A stretch of 64,000 bases of DNA from Alicyclobacillus sp. SP_1 (GTDB taxonomy: Bacteria; Bacillota; Bacilli; Alicyclobacillales; Alicyclobacillaceae), in the NCBI RefSeq assembly GCF_024706985.1, contig NZ_JAMCCX010000072.1:62001-126000 (forward strand), in the 5' to 3' direction. Within the stretch, counting starts at the first letter, position 1. Every line of letters begins with the position of its first letter. Under the pieces are notes generated by a model. The model had not been told where the DNA came from, did not search any database, and saw only the letters and a program-made list of their open reading frames with translations. The position numbers and the translations under genes were made by a program. This document shows, piece after piece, positions 26,240 through 35,674 of this stretch.

Positions 26240-26944
26240 TTAACTGCGCTCTCTTGGTGGGCGATGTGCATAGCGAACACGGGACCGATACTGCATAGGT
26301 GCCCTTGTGATATAGATGATGGGTGCACTGTACATATGTATCAACCGCGTAAACGGCGCTACTCCAAACAGGACGAACGACGCGATGATGTGGATTTGCA
26401 GTAACAAAGGAACATGAACCATCAGTTCAATTTTCGGTTGCAATGTAAACAGACTACGCACCCACGGACCGACCGTCGTTCGATATTCGTAGGGACCATT
26501 GACGGTGTCCCAAATGGTCGTCATGGCCTCCCCTAAAGCAATCACAATCCAAAGCAACGCATCCGCGAGAAAGTCCGACGGACTGGAGTTCCTACGCACG
26601 CGGGCGTTAAAAATCCTCCGCAGCAAAAGAATCGTCATCCCGATTAAGGTAACCAAACCGAAGAATCCACCAAAGAGTTCCGCGTTCGTGTGGTACATCG
26701 TATTCGATACACCAAGCCATTGGTATACTTGAATCGGGATTAGCAATCCCATAATGTGACCAATAACCACAAAGAGTAGTCCCCAGTGAAACAGCATACT
26801 ACCAATCCGCAACCAACGTCGTTCTAACAACTCACTGGATTTGGATGTCCAACTCATCGGGTGATACGCATAGCGGTACATCGACCCAAACACAATCGAA
26901 CCTAAACAGATGTACGGAAAAACCCCCCACCACAGCATTGCCAT
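26240..26944 (-). CDS. narI: respiratory nitrate reductase gamma subunit
   Basis: A 234-residue membrane cytochrome b with five helices. Heme-ligand histidines are visible in FHWGLLFVVIGHIMGLL and in HVPLLLQIHIIASFVLF with RLIHMYSAP. It takes electrons from quinol at the membrane and passes them to NarH. AAAGGAGG is before ATG 26944. It is separated from narJ by 62 bp, and the Crp/Fnr gene follows. Confidence 0.95.
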   Translation of the reverse strand: MAMLWWGVFPYICLGSIVFGSMYRYAYHPMSWTSKSSELLERRWLRIGSMLFHWGLLFVVIGHIMGLLIPIQVYQWLGVSNTMYHTNAELFGGFFGLVTLIGMTILLLRRIFNARVRRNSSPSDFLADALLWIVIALGEAMTTIWDTVNGPYEYRTTVGPWVRSLFTLQPKIELMVHVPLLLQIHIIASFVLFGVAPFTRLIHMYSAPIIYITRAPMQYRSRVRYAHRPPRERS

Positions 26945-27006
26945 CGAGAAAACCTCCTTTGTTGAAAACTTTTACAGATACGCACCGCAACGTGGTCCCT
27001 CTCGTC

Positions 27007-27705
27007 TCAGGTACGACTGCGACTGTCAGATTCATAGTGAAGAGGATACGGCATGTCCGCTGCTGCATCGTCTTCGCCGCCGGACCGACTATCAAAATCG
27101 GCCGATGGCTCCGCCCGCGCTAAAATCGTCTCATCGGCTGGCACTAAGACGGTTCGCAGTGCGGAAAAGATGAATTCATAGACGCCGTCTCCTGCCAGCC
27201 GTTGTTCCATCAGGCGGCAAAGATTAGAAATGCGCTGTTCCAACGCAAGTACTGTTTGGGTTTGCCGAGAAGCCTCGACCATACCTAAAAACTCCAAGAG
27301 TTGCGGCAAATAATCGGATAATTGCTCCTCCGCAGGCATCCATCCCGCCGCGCGAAAAGTCTGAGCCAATTCCAGAAGAGCAGGACCGCGCTGGCGCCCG
27401 TCGCCGTATTCGTGCGCAGTTAAATGCAAAGTGGTCTCTTGCGACAAATCAAACACTGACACATAGTGCTCTTCCAAATCGACAGGAGATAAACCAAGCA
27501 TCGCGCCCATAGCACGGGCCAATGGACTGTCCATTGGCATCCCGACTTCCTCCAGAGCATCGTAACTGTCTCGCAACTGACGAAAAAAATCTGTTTCGCC
27601 CGGGTAGGAGAGCATACGCGCTGCGGAAAAAAGTGTGATCGTCCGCGGCGATAATGGGATTTTTCGCCCATCTTCGTACAGCGTGCGTTCCGTCTGCTCG
27701 CTCAT
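27007..27705 (-). CDS. narJ: nitrate reductase molybdenum-cofactor assembly chaperone
   Basis: A 232-residue NarJ/TorD-type chaperone with characteristic LSYPGETDFF and HYVSVFDLSQETTLHLTAHEYGDGRQRG (core DLSQETTLHLT, EYGD). It binds NarG before cofactor insertion and is not part of the final enzyme. ATG 27705 overlaps the narH stop (TGATG). The acidic C-terminal tail is longer than needed and is probably flexible. Confidence 0.93.
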   Translation of the reverse strand: MSEQTERTLYEDGRKIPLSPRTITLFSAARMLSYPGETDFFRQLRDSYDALEEVGMPMDSPLARAMGAMLGLSPVDLEEHYVSVFDLSQETTLHLTAHEYGDGRQRGPALLELAQTFRAAGWMPAEEQLSDYLPQLLEFLGMVEASRQTQTVLALEQRISNLCRLMEQRLAGDGVYEFIFSALRTVLVPADETILARAEPSADFDSRSGGEDDAAADMPYPLHYESDSRSRT

Positions 27706-29189
27706 CAGCTGTCCCACCCGATCAATGCACCAGGTCCCTCCGGCGGCGCCAATTCCTCGATGCTACACGCGCCTTGCTGATACGGCAACATATTGTCCAT
27801 TTCACGCTGTCCTGTCGGAATGACAAAACGCTCATTGTACTTTGCTACACCAAACAGCCGGGCCATGCGCTCAAGTTCGCTTGCGGTCAAGCCACTCGCT
27901 TGGAGTAAGGCATTCTCTGTCATCCCACCCACAGTCTTGTTGCGCATATGCATGCGCATGGCCGTCAGGCGAAGCAATACCCCGCGAATCACTTCCACAT
28001 CTCCTGCCGTCAAAATCGATGCCAAGTACTCCATTGGAATACGCATATCAGAAATAGCGGCGAGATATCCTTGGTCCGTCAGGTGTTCCTCGTTACTCAG
28101 TTGATTCATAATGGGACTTAGCGGAGGCACATACCAAACCATAGGGAGAGTTCTGAATTCCGGATGTAAGGGAAGAGCAACTTTGTATTCTACCGCCATC
28201 TGATAAACGGGAGACTGCTGGGCAGCATCCAACCAGGCATCATTGATACCCTGTTCTCGAGCACATTTGATGACCTCTGGGTCAAACGGATCGAGAAATA
28301 AATCCAATTGCGCTTTGTAGAGATTATCGGTTTGCGGTTCCGAGGCCGCTGCTCGTACCCGGTCAGCATCATAGAGCAGCACACCTAAATACCGAATTCT
28401 CCCGACGCATGTTTCAGAACAGATGGTCGGCAGTCCGGCCTCTATTCGCGGATAACAAAAGGTACATTTTTCCGCTTTATGCGTGTTCCAGTTGAAATAC
28501 ACTTTTTTGTAGGGACACGAACTTACACAGAAACGCCACCCCCTGCACGCCTCCTGATCGACTAAAACAATACCGTCTTCATCTCGCTTATACAGGGCAC
28601 CCGACGGACACGCGGCCACACAGGCTGGATTCAGACAATGCTCGCAAATGCGTGGCAAGTACATCATAAACGTCTGCTCATACTCAAACGCCACGTGACT
28701 TTGAACGTTTCTAAAATTAGGATCCGTCGGGGCAATCTGTTTTCCTCCAGCGAGATCGTCGTCCCAATTAGGGCCCCACACAGGATTGTCCATATTTTTC
28801 CCAGTCAAGCTTGATTTCGGTCGGGCCACAGGCTGATGCTTGCGGTGGGGACTCTCCAGAAGATTTCCGTAGTCATATGTCCATGGTTCGTAATAGTCGT
28901 CAATCACTGGCATTTCTGCTGGACCGAAAATGTTCGACAGGCGCTTTGCAGCGCCGCCTGTTTTGAGCATCAAACGCCCATTTTTGAGCACAAACCCTCC
29001 TTGATACTTGTCTTGATCCTCCCATAATTTCGGATAACCTGGGCCTGGCCTGGTTTCGACGTTGTTAAACCACATGTATTCGGCCCCAGGACGACTCGTC
29101 CACGTATTCTTACACGTGACACTGCAGGTGTGACAGCCAATGCACTTGTCGAGATTCATTACCATGGCAATTTGTGCTTTAATCTTCAA
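27705..29189 (-). CDS. narH: respiratory nitrate reductase beta subunit, iron-sulfur
   Basis: A 494-residue NarH with four cysteine clusters: CIGCHTCSVTCKNTW near the N-terminus, CEHCLNPACVAACPSGAL, CRGWRFCVSSCPYKK with KCTFCYPRIE, and CSETCVGRIRYLG. The Trp in CRGW is the usual [3Fe-4S] ligand variant. It carries electrons from NarI to NarG on the cytoplasmic face. It overlaps narG by 11 bp. Confidence 0.97.
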   Translation of the reverse strand: MKIKAQIAMVMNLDKCIGCHTCSVTCKNTWTSRPGAEYMWFNNVETRPGPGYPKLWEDQDKYQGGFVLKNGRLMLKTGGAAKRLSNIFGPAEMPVIDDYYEPWTYDYGNLLESPHRKHQPVARPKSSLTGKNMDNPVWGPNWDDDLAGGKQIAPTDPNFRNVQSHVAFEYEQTFMMYLPRICEHCLNPACVAACPSGALYKRDEDGIVLVDQEACRGWRFCVSSCPYKKVYFNWNTHKAEKCTFCYPRIEAGLPTICSETCVGRIRYLGVLLYDADRVRAAASEPQTDNLYKAQLDLFLDPFDPEVIKCAREQGINDAWLDAAQQSPVYQMAVEYKVALPLHPEFRTLPMVWYVPPLSPIMNQLSNEEHLTDQGYLAAISDMRIPMEYLASILTAGDVEVIRGVLLRLTAMRMHMRNKTVGGMTENALLQASGLTASELERMARLFGVAKYNERFVIPTGQREMDNMLPYQQGACSIEELAPPEGPGALIGWDS

Positions 29190-32100
29190 GCCAACGCACC
29201 TCCTTGAGCGGTCGAATCACTGCCATAACATCTCTTTGGTGCCCAGTTGGCCCATAATAATTGAAGCCAAAGGACAGTTGGGCATAACCCCCTATCATGT
29301 GCGTAGGCTTCGGAATGATTCTCGTCACACTGTTGTGTGTTCCGCCTCTGTCTTTTGTTATCTGCGTTCCCGGAACTCCGACTGTGCGGTCTTGCGCGTG
29401 ATACATCATTGAAATACCTTCCGGAATCCGATACGACACAACCGCACGAGCGGCAATGACACCATTGCGGTTGTACACTTCCACCCAGTCGTTATCGCGC
29501 ACACCAATTTTTTCAGCATCTTGCTCTGACATCCAGATGGTCTGACCGCCACGAAATAAGCTCAACATGCGCGGAGTATCCGCATACGTTGAATGAATTC
29601 CCCACTTTTGATGCGGCGTCAGATATCGTACGGTGACCGTCTTTCCCTCCATTGGCACACCCTCATCCGAGCGAAACGGAGTGAGTTCAAGAGGTGGGCG
29701 ATAGACTGGCAAGGACTCGCCAAATTCCAACATCATTTCATGTTCCAAATAAAAAGTCTGACGGCCTGTCAACGTTCTCCAGGGAATCTTGTATTCCACG
29801 TTCGAGGTAAACGGCGAATAGCGTCTGTCTGCACCCTCCAGTCCGCTCCATACAGGAGTCGCCAAAGTAAATTGAGGCTGGGCACTGATGGTCTGGAGCG
29901 TTTGCGCAATGGACCGATGATGATCCGCTATTTCTGACAAATGGAGTCCTGTCGTTTTCTCCAACGCTGTCCACTCTTCATGGGCTCTCTCTCCGTTGGT
30001 CGCACCCGATAAAGTGAGAATGGCCTCAACCACATTTTTATCCATTTCCAGTGTAGGACGTCCGTTTCCAATTCCCTCTTCGGAATACGTGCCTACTCTT
30101 TGAATCAGTTCCTGATATGCAGATTTTCCAGGAATCGTAATCCCCTTCGTTGTCAACGCAGACTCCGCCAAGGGTCCAAGAGTCACAAACTGCTCGTACA
30201 AATGTGGATAGTCCCGCTTCACAATCGCAAAATTCGGCATCGTCAGCCCCGGTTTGGGTGGACATTCACCTCGCCGCCAGTCTTTGACTTTCCCATACGG
30301 CTGAGCGATTTCTCCCTTCGCATCGTGTCCGAGCGGAGACATCACTAAGTCTTCTTGCAAAGGTAGATATTCTTTCGCCAAGCATGTAAAGGTTTCCGCG
30401 AGCTTCCGAAAAGCAGCCCAGTCGCTGCGCGTCTCCCAAGGAGGAGAGATGGCCGGATTAAATGGGTGTACGTAAGGATGCATGTCCGTAGTCGATACGT
30501 CGTATTTCTCATACCACGTGGCGGCGGGTAAAATGACGTCTGAGTATAGCGCGGTCGAGGTCATGCGAAAGTCGACATCCACGAGCAAGTCGAGCTTTCC
30601 AATGGGCGCATCTTCCGGGACATCGATAGTTTCCGGCTTCCAGGACGACTTTTCATTGGCCAACACATGTCCGTCACTACCGACCATGTGTTTAATAAAG
30701 TACTCGTGACCCTTCCCACTGGAACCTAGTAAATTCGAGCGCCAGACAAAAAATACTCGAGGGAAATTTTGTGGATGATCCGGCGCGTCAACGGCAAACT
30801 GTATCTCGCCGCTCGCCAAGCCGTCAGCTACTCTCTGCACAACTTCCGCATCCGTTTTTGCACCGGCCGCACGAGCCTCTTGGACAACCCTCAAAGGATT
30901 TTGGCGCAATTGCGGATAAGAAGGCTGCCAACCCAGTCGAACAGACAGTGCGGCCATATCCGCTGGATGCATGCTTTGAAAGCGCGAAGAAAACGGTGTG
31001 CCAATTGACTCGGCGTGGAGTTCCTCGTAGCGAAACTGGTCGGACACAAAATAGAAGAACAGCGTTCCTTGCATTTGACGCGGAGGCTTAACCCAGTCGA
31101 GACCAAACGCGACCGTAGACCACCCCTCCATCGGCCGTACTTTTTCTTGTCCGACATAGTGCGCCCATCCACCTCCGTTCACCCCTTCACATCCGGTCAG
31201 AAGAACTAAATTGATGATGCTTCGATAGATGAGGTCACTATGGTACCAATGGTTTGTCCCCGCCCCAAGAGCAATCATGGACTTACCTCGTGTCAACTCC
31301 GCATTTTCCGCAAATTCTCTTGCAACGCGAATTGCATCCTCACGGCGAACGCCTGTAATGGCTTCTTGCCAAGCCGGTGTGCACGGCATCGGATCATCAT
31401 AATTCGCAGGATATTCGCCAGCTAGTCCCCGTCCAACGCCACACTGCCCTAGGAGCAAGTCAAAAACCGTCGTGACAACCACAGTTTCGCCATGATTCAG
31501 CCGTAGTCGCTTGCAGGGAACATGGCGTCGCATCAACTGAGCCTGTCGATGGCCGTCCAAAAAATGAGGAAATTCGACGGGTACTGTATCTTCAGCGCCT
31601 TCGAGCAAGCTGAGTACCGGACGGATGGTGCTTCCTGCCGCATCCTCTAAATTCAAATTCCATTGACCCGATTCATCCCATCGATAACCGATGCTTCCAA
31701 TTGGAACGGCCGGACTGTTGCGAAGCTCGTCCCAAACTACGGGTTTCCACTCGGCGTTCGATTCCACAGAACCCAGGTCGCTTGCTCGCAGTAGGCGGTC
31801 TGGCCGGAACGTGCCATCCGATTCTTGAAGCGTGACCAAAAACGGTAAATCAGTGTAACGCTGTACGTAGTCCAAAAAATACGGGGTCGATTTGTCGACA
31901 TAAAATTCCTTCAAGATGACGTGTGTCATGGCCATGGCCAGCGCAGCATCGGTACCCGCTTTCGCTGGTAACCACTGATCTGCAAACTTAATGTACTCTG
32001 AATAATCCGGGCTGACGCCAATCACTTTCGTTCCGTTGTAGCGTGCTTCCACCATGAAATGAGCGTCGGGAGTCCGTGTCATCGGTAAATTCGTACCCCA

Positions 32101-32859
32101 AATAATAAAATACTTGGCATTGTACCAATCGCCACTTTCCGGAACATCCGTTTGTTCACCCCAAATTTGCGGAGATGCAGGTGGCAAGTCAGCGTACCAG
32201 TCATAGAAGCTCAGAACGGACCCGCCTATCAACGACAAATAGCGCGATCCCCCCGCATAACTCACTTGGGACATGGCGGGAATCGGACTAAATCCCGCAA
32301 TTCGGTCTGGTCCATATTCTAAAATGGTGTAAATGTTGGATGCCGCAATGATTTCGCTCACTTCATCCCAGCTTGCGCGCAAGAGACCCCCCTTACCACG
32401 GCTGCGCACATACTGAGCACGTTTGTCCGAGTCCGTCACAATGCGCCGCCAAGCCTCAACCGGATGGCTTGTCTCGCGCTCTTTTCGCCAAAGAGACAAC
32501 AGTTCTTTGCGAACATATGGGTACTTCACGCGCATCGGACTATATGTATACCACGAAAAGCTGGCTCCGCGCGGACATCCACGCGGCTCATATTCTGGGA
32601 AGTCATGTCCGAGGGACGGATAGTCAATCTGCTGCGTCTCCCACGTGATAATGCCGTCCTTGACGTAAATTTGCCAACTACAGGACCCAGTGCAGTTCAC
32701 TCCATGCGTCGAACGGACAATCCTGTCATGCTGCCAACGCTCTCGATACATAGATTCCCAATTTCGAGACCGTCGGCTCAGTTCGGTCCAACCGTCATTG
32801 ATTCGAGGACCTCTGCGTAAGTACCAAATGCGTTTCCAGTATGGGATTTGTTCTGTCAA
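29179..32859 (-). CDS. narG: respiratory nitrate reductase alpha subunit, molybdoenzyme
   Basis: A 1226-residue molybdo-bis-MGD enzyme, full length. N-terminal HGVNCTGSCSWQIYVKDG supplies the His/Cys [4Fe-4S] ligands typical of NarG. MALYRIGG-like cofactor regions appear, such as WGTNLPMTRTPDAHFMVEAR and SVLSFYDWYADLPP. There is no twin-arginine signal, so the active site faces the cytoplasm, as in Bacillus NarG. It reduces nitrate to nitrite with quinol electrons. It follows four small genes of the same operon. Confidence 0.97.
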   Translation of the reverse strand: MTEQIPYWKRIWYLRRGPRINDGWTELSRRSRNWESMYRERWQHDRIVRSTHGVNCTGSCSWQIYVKDGIITWETQQIDYPSLGHDFPEYEPRGCPRGASFSWYTYSPMRVKYPYVRKELLSLWRKERETSHPVEAWRRIVTDSDKRAQYVRSRGKGGLLRASWDEVSEIIAASNIYTILEYGPDRIAGFSPIPAMSQVSYAGGSRYLSLIGGSVLSFYDWYADLPPASPQIWGEQTDVPESGDWYNAKYFIIWGTNLPMTRTPDAHFMVEARYNGTKVIGVSPDYSEYIKFADQWLPAKAGTDAALAMAMTHVILKEFYVDKSTPYFLDYVQRYTDLPFLVTLQESDGTFRPDRLLRASDLGSVESNAEWKPVVWDELRNSPAVPIGSIGYRWDESGQWNLNLEDAAGSTIRPVLSLLEGAEDTVPVEFPHFLDGHRQAQLMRRHVPCKRLRLNHGETVVVTTVFDLLLGQCGVGRGLAGEYPANYDDPMPCTPAWQEAITGVRREDAIRVAREFAENAELTRGKSMIALGAGTNHWYHSDLIYRSIINLVLLTGCEGVNGGGWAHYVGQEKVRPMEGWSTVAFGLDWVKPPRQMQGTLFFYFVSDQFRYEELHAESIGTPFSSRFQSMHPADMAALSVRLGWQPSYPQLRQNPLRVVQEARAAGAKTDAEVVQRVADGLASGEIQFAVDAPDHPQNFPRVFFVWRSNLLGSSGKGHEYFIKHMVGSDGHVLANEKSSWKPETIDVPEDAPIGKLDLLVDVDFRMTSTALYSDVILPAATWYEKYDVSTTDMHPYVHPFNPAISPPWETRSDWAAFRKLAETFTCLAKEYLPLQEDLVMSPLGHDAKGEIAQPYGKVKDWRRGECPPKPGLTMPNFAIVKRDYPHLYEQFVTLGPLAESALTTKGITIPGKSAYQELIQRVGTYSEEGIGNGRPTLEMDKNVVEAILTLSGATNGERAHEEWTALEKTTGLHLSEIADHHRSIAQTLQTISAQPQFTLATPVWSGLEGADRRYSPFTSNVEYKIPWRTLTGRQTFYLEHEMMLEFGESLPVYRPPLELTPFRSDEGVPMEGKTVTVRYLTPHQKWGIHSTYADTPRMLSLFRGGQTIWMSEQDAEKIGVRDNDWVEVYNRNGVIAARAVVSYRIPEGISMMYHAQDRTVGVPGTQITKDRGGTHNSVTRIIPKPTHMIGGYAQLSFGFNYYGPTGHQRDVMAVIRPLKEVRWLED

Positions 32860-32871
32860 TGTCTGCTCCCC

Positions 32872-33129
32872 CTATTCCTGTCGCAATGGATTGAACTCTT
32901 GACCAACAAGTCGAAACGCTCCGTCTCCGGCAGCTAGTTCCGCCAAGAAAACACTCGCCTTGGGTGCATTAGCCGCGACAAGAATGAGTCGCTGTAAAAC
33001 CTCCGGCTTGCGAATTGCCTCTATTTTCTCCATGACCTCCGAAGGAATAGGGCCAAACTTCATTTCCAACAGCGCAATCAAATCAGCGAGATCGACCATC
33101 AGCATTGAGTTCACAACATGCTCGTCCAA
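32872..33129 (-). CDS. unknown 85-residue protein in nar operon
   Basis: I do not recognise a proven family. The segment LIALLEMKFGPIPSEVMEKIEAI with LQRLILVAANAPKASVFLAEL faintly resembles small helical domains attached to Rpn/DUF4351 proteins. TTG 33129 is preceded by GGGGAGAGGG; ATG at 33105 is the alternative. It ends 12 bp before narG, so it belongs to the operon. A cytoplasmic assembly or regulatory role is only a guess. Confidence 0.6.
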   Translation of the reverse strand: MDEHVVNSMLMVDLADLIALLEMKFGPIPSEVMEKIEAIRKPEVLQRLILVAANAPKASVFLAELAAGDGAFRLVGQEFNPLRQE

Positions 33130-33166
33130 ATGCCCTCTCCCCTCTTCCTCTCGTCTGAATCGGCTC

Positions 33167-33478
33167 TCAGAATTTTTGTTTCATCCCCTTCCGATAATCC
33201 TTGACTAAGCGATCCTTCACATCCAAAACGGTTTTGTCCAGGTACTCATGGAACGCAGGCGGTAAAAAACCTGTCTCGACCATTTCCCACTCACCATGCT
33301 CGAACGCATAGTCTGCATGATATGTAAAGTCACCGCCATAGGACATGACCAGAATGTGACCCCCTCGCTCATCGACGACTTGTCCGTCAACGTCATACGG
33401 GTTCAATCCATGAGCCGATAATTTATCCATGACTTGTTGATACAAGGCGGGACTTGCAAAGCGGAGCGGTTTATCCAT
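33167..33478 (-). CDS. unknown 103-residue protein in nar operon
   Basis: A mostly polar, aromatic-rich protein (HGLNPYDVDGQVVDERGG, SYGGDFTYHADYAFEHGE) with no transmembrane segment. Not recognised. ATG 33478 has AAGGAGAGGTGAT before it, and the upstream hemerythrin-like gene stops one base before. It is one of a series of tightly packed genes between the SLAC1-like channel and narG. Confidence 0.65.
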   Translation of the reverse strand: MDKPLRFASPALYQQVMDKLSAHGLNPYDVDGQVVDERGGHILVMSYGGDFTYHADYAFEHGEWEMVETGFLPPAFHEYLDKTVLDVKDRLVKDYRKGMKQKF

Positions 33479-33479
33479 A

Positions 33480-33932
33480 TCACCTCTCCTTTGCCAGAAT
33501 GTCGGCAAGCGGCAGACCCGATTGAAACAAAAACTTCTCTTCATCTCGTCCGTGAATGGCGTTTATCAGCAACATCGCTTCAAATCGCTCCACCACGCCA
33601 TCCGACCATCCGTGTGTAGCCAAAATACCTTCAATTTCTGTTACCAGAGTGCGCATTAAATCGTGATCTCTCGTGAGTTGGGCGATTCTCCTCGCCACGC
33701 GCGATTCGGCTCGTTCGATTTCTTGATACAAACCTTCCTCCTCCGAATCCGCATGACGGAGAGTACGCGTTTCCCAATGTTCCAAGAGCACGGACGCAAG
33801 ATGCAGCGCTTCATCCACCTGCCCTTCATGTGCCTTTTTGCGGAGAATACGCGTCCACTGCTCAGCTTCATCGAACGCCGCTTGGTGAATAGCGTGGTGC
33901 GCATCAAACTGAGCCAAACCTTTTCCCGACAT
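33480..33932 (-). CDS. hemerythrin-like HHE domain protein
   Basis: A 150-residue protein with the ligand pattern of an HHE cation-binding domain: DAHHAIH, LRHADSEEEGLY, TRDHDLM and NAIHGRDEEKFLF. It probably binds a di-iron centre. The start is ATG 33932, after GGAAGGAG; the longer frame back to 34154 overlaps the channel gene. In a nitrate/NO region it could sense O2 or NO, or repair Fe-S clusters (compare RIC/YtfE), but that is inference. Confidence 0.75.
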   Translation of the reverse strand: MSGKGLAQFDAHHAIHQAAFDEAEQWTRILRKKAHEGQVDEALHLASVLLEHWETRTLRHADSEEEGLYQEIERAESRVARRIAQLTRDHDLMRTLVTEIEGILATHGWSDGVVERFEAMLLINAIHGRDEEKFLFQSGLPLADILAKER

Positions 33933-33964
33933 ATCGCAGTACTCCTTCCATACATCTGGCGTCC

Positions 33965-35002
33965 TTATTTGGCCTCTTGGGACCGCACTTTCAAAACATC
34001 GTGAGCAAACCAGTCGACCAGCACCAAACACCAACAAACTAACGCAAGAATATAGAAGTATTTCACAGCATAATGCAGGAAGTGAAGTCCTGGGAAACTG
34101 CTCATCAGTGCCAATGCCGCCGAGTACATGCCTAGTGGGAAGATGATACTCCATAAACTAGGGTCGAACGGTTCAATCCGTTTGTACATTCGATATTTCC
34201 AAATGCCCATAATGACCAAGAGGGGAATCCACCAAGTTCCCCATGTCCACATGGTGACTGTAAAAGCAACCACAAAGGGATGGACTGCGGCCAGAAACTT
34301 TGTTGCAGCACCTGGATTCGCGAGCCGCACACCCGCAACTGTCGTAATCGCCATAGCCCCCATATTAATCCAATACGGAGGACTAAGGTCTGCAGGATGA
34401 ACCGCTTTGAAGAAAAACCGATACATGATAATCACGATGAAAATGAGGTATAGCAAGATGCCAAACGACCAGAACGCATAGGCGACAAACAACAGGGCTT
34501 CACTCATAAAGTGCAGATGAACCGCCAAAATCGCTGCAACGATGGAGAGCGACTCTGTTCCCACGGTCGCAATCAGCCACGCGCCATTAACGGACTCGTG
34601 AACCGCCCGCTCGTTGTGAAAGACAAGCATCGCGAAGATAAAGTACAAGAGTCCGCACCAAACGAGAAAAGCGATACAGCCCAAAATCAAGACGGGCCAA
34701 AGATATCCTGAAAGACCTAGGCGCGTTGCCAAGATGTCGGTTCCGGCAACAAATGTAAAGTAGCCAAAGACACGCAATGGATTAAACATATCCGCCTTGA
34801 CTTGCGCAGGAAAACGGAAAATTCGGGTTATGTAGAGGACAATCAGCCACAAGTAAAATACGCTCGCAATGATAAACAACGCGTCAGACAAATCGGTCCA
34901 ATGAACCAAAAATCCAACGACAGAGAGAATGCCAGTGGCCATGACCAAAGCAAAATATCCAGGATAGAGGTTACTCAAACTCCAAGTAGCCGACTTGTCC
35001 AA
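33965..35002 (-). CDS. SLAC1/TehA (TDT) family anion channel or transporter
   Basis: A 345-residue protein with ten membrane helices and the TDT signature (NLYPGYFALVMATGILSVVGF at the N-terminus, and FRFPAQVKADM). Family members include plant SLAC1, which conducts nitrate and chloride, and TehA. The start is TTG 35002, seven bases after GAGGAGG. It is the first gene of the nar operon and stands where NarK nitrate/nitrite carriers normally are. It is a good candidate for nitrate uptake or nitrite release. Confidence 0.85.
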   Translation of the reverse strand: MDKSATWSLSNLYPGYFALVMATGILSVVGFLVHWTDLSDALFIIASVFYLWLIVLYITRIFRFPAQVKADMFNPLRVFGYFTFVAGTDILATRLGLSGYLWPVLILGCIAFLVWCGLLYFIFAMLVFHNERAVHESVNGAWLIATVGTESLSIVAAILAVHLHFMSEALLFVAYAFWSFGILLYLIFIVIIMYRFFFKAVHPADLSPPYWINMGAMAITTVAGVRLANPGAATKFLAAVHPFVVAFTVTMWTWGTWWIPLLVIMGIWKYRMYKRIEPFDPSLWSIIFPLGMYSAALALMSSFPGLHFLHYAVKYFYILALVCWCLVLVDWFAHDVLKVRSQEAK

Positions 35003-35075
35003 TACGGTGCCTCCTCTTCATAGAATATTTGTGGGACACTAAGAGAGCGGCCTTCACAGTCATGAACACCCTCTC

Positions 35076-35118
35076 ATCTTACCAATTTAAGGATTGCATA
35101 GCTGTGATATATGTCACA
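35076..35118 (-). promoter_or_regulatory. CRP/FNR-type promoter of the nar operon
   Basis: TGTGATATATGTCACA (35103-35118) is a full TGTGA-N6-TCACA site. On the minus strand a -10 hexamer TAAGAT lies at 35076-35081, with 21 bp between. This places the site centre about 41.5 bp before the predicted transcript start, the class II activation layout. The operon's own Crp/Fnr protein is the likely activator. Confidence 0.8.
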
Positions 35119-35240
35119 CCTCCAGCTTTGGAAGGCACATCCCAAAGCGTTCCCTTGAAGCTCAATACTATGAGAACATATCAGTTGCTGTTGATGGTGA
35201 TGTATCACAGATGATACTGCGGATAGGACATATCGGCTGT

Positions 35241-35570
35241 TTACTCGACCGGTGGCGCACTATCGGCTTGGCTGACGACCAAAAGTACGATGCTCTTTTC
35301 CAGGGCATCCAGCGCATGAATTTCTTCAGGTTCCATCAAAACCATCTCCAACTCTTTGAGTTCCATACTCTTGTCTCCAGCTTCCAAGCGAATGCGGCCA
35401 CTAAGTAAAATGACGGCTACAGGGGCATGAGCATGATGCTTCGGCAACGAAGCACCTGGAAGCAAAGAGAGTTGAACAAACTTTGTCTGTACGTGCCCTC
35501 TCTTCTCGCGCTCTAAAATACTTTCCACTTTGGCATGGCGAAATTGCAAAGAATATTTTTCCATATTCAT
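35241..35570 (-). CDS. small cupin-domain protein
   Basis: A 109-residue single-cupin protein with KHHAHAPVAVILLSGRIRLE, HAHAP being the probable metal-binding motif, and GDKSMELKELEMVLMEPEE. It could be a metal-binding sensor or enzyme; substrate unknown. The start is set at ATG 35570 beside GAGGAAAGG, though two other ATGs lie within nine bases. A CRP/FNR site and -10 lie upstream, so it is probably co-regulated with nitrate respiration. Confidence 0.75.
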   Translation of the reverse strand: MNMEKYSLQFRHAKVESILEREKRGHVQTKFVQLSLLPGASLPKHHAHAPVAVILLSGRIRLEAGDKSMELKELEMVLMEPEEIHALDALEKSIVLLVVSQADSAPPVE

Positions 35571-35674
35571 CATCCTTTCCTCATACAGGTACATTCAAAG
35601 TAGGAACGACCAACAAGCCACAACAGCGCAAGTCTCTACGATGACAGGACAGAGCAAAATGCCATTCTGTCATG

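Noticed and set aside
33932-34154. Longer hemerythrin-like protein start at 34154
   Set aside because: The added 74 residues lie inside the channel gene and include no family sequence; the ATG at 33932 has the ribosome site.
35195-35208. GTGATGTATCAC dyad as a third CRP/FNR site
   Set aside because: The half-sites are spaced by two bases rather than six, and no promoter lies at the right distance.
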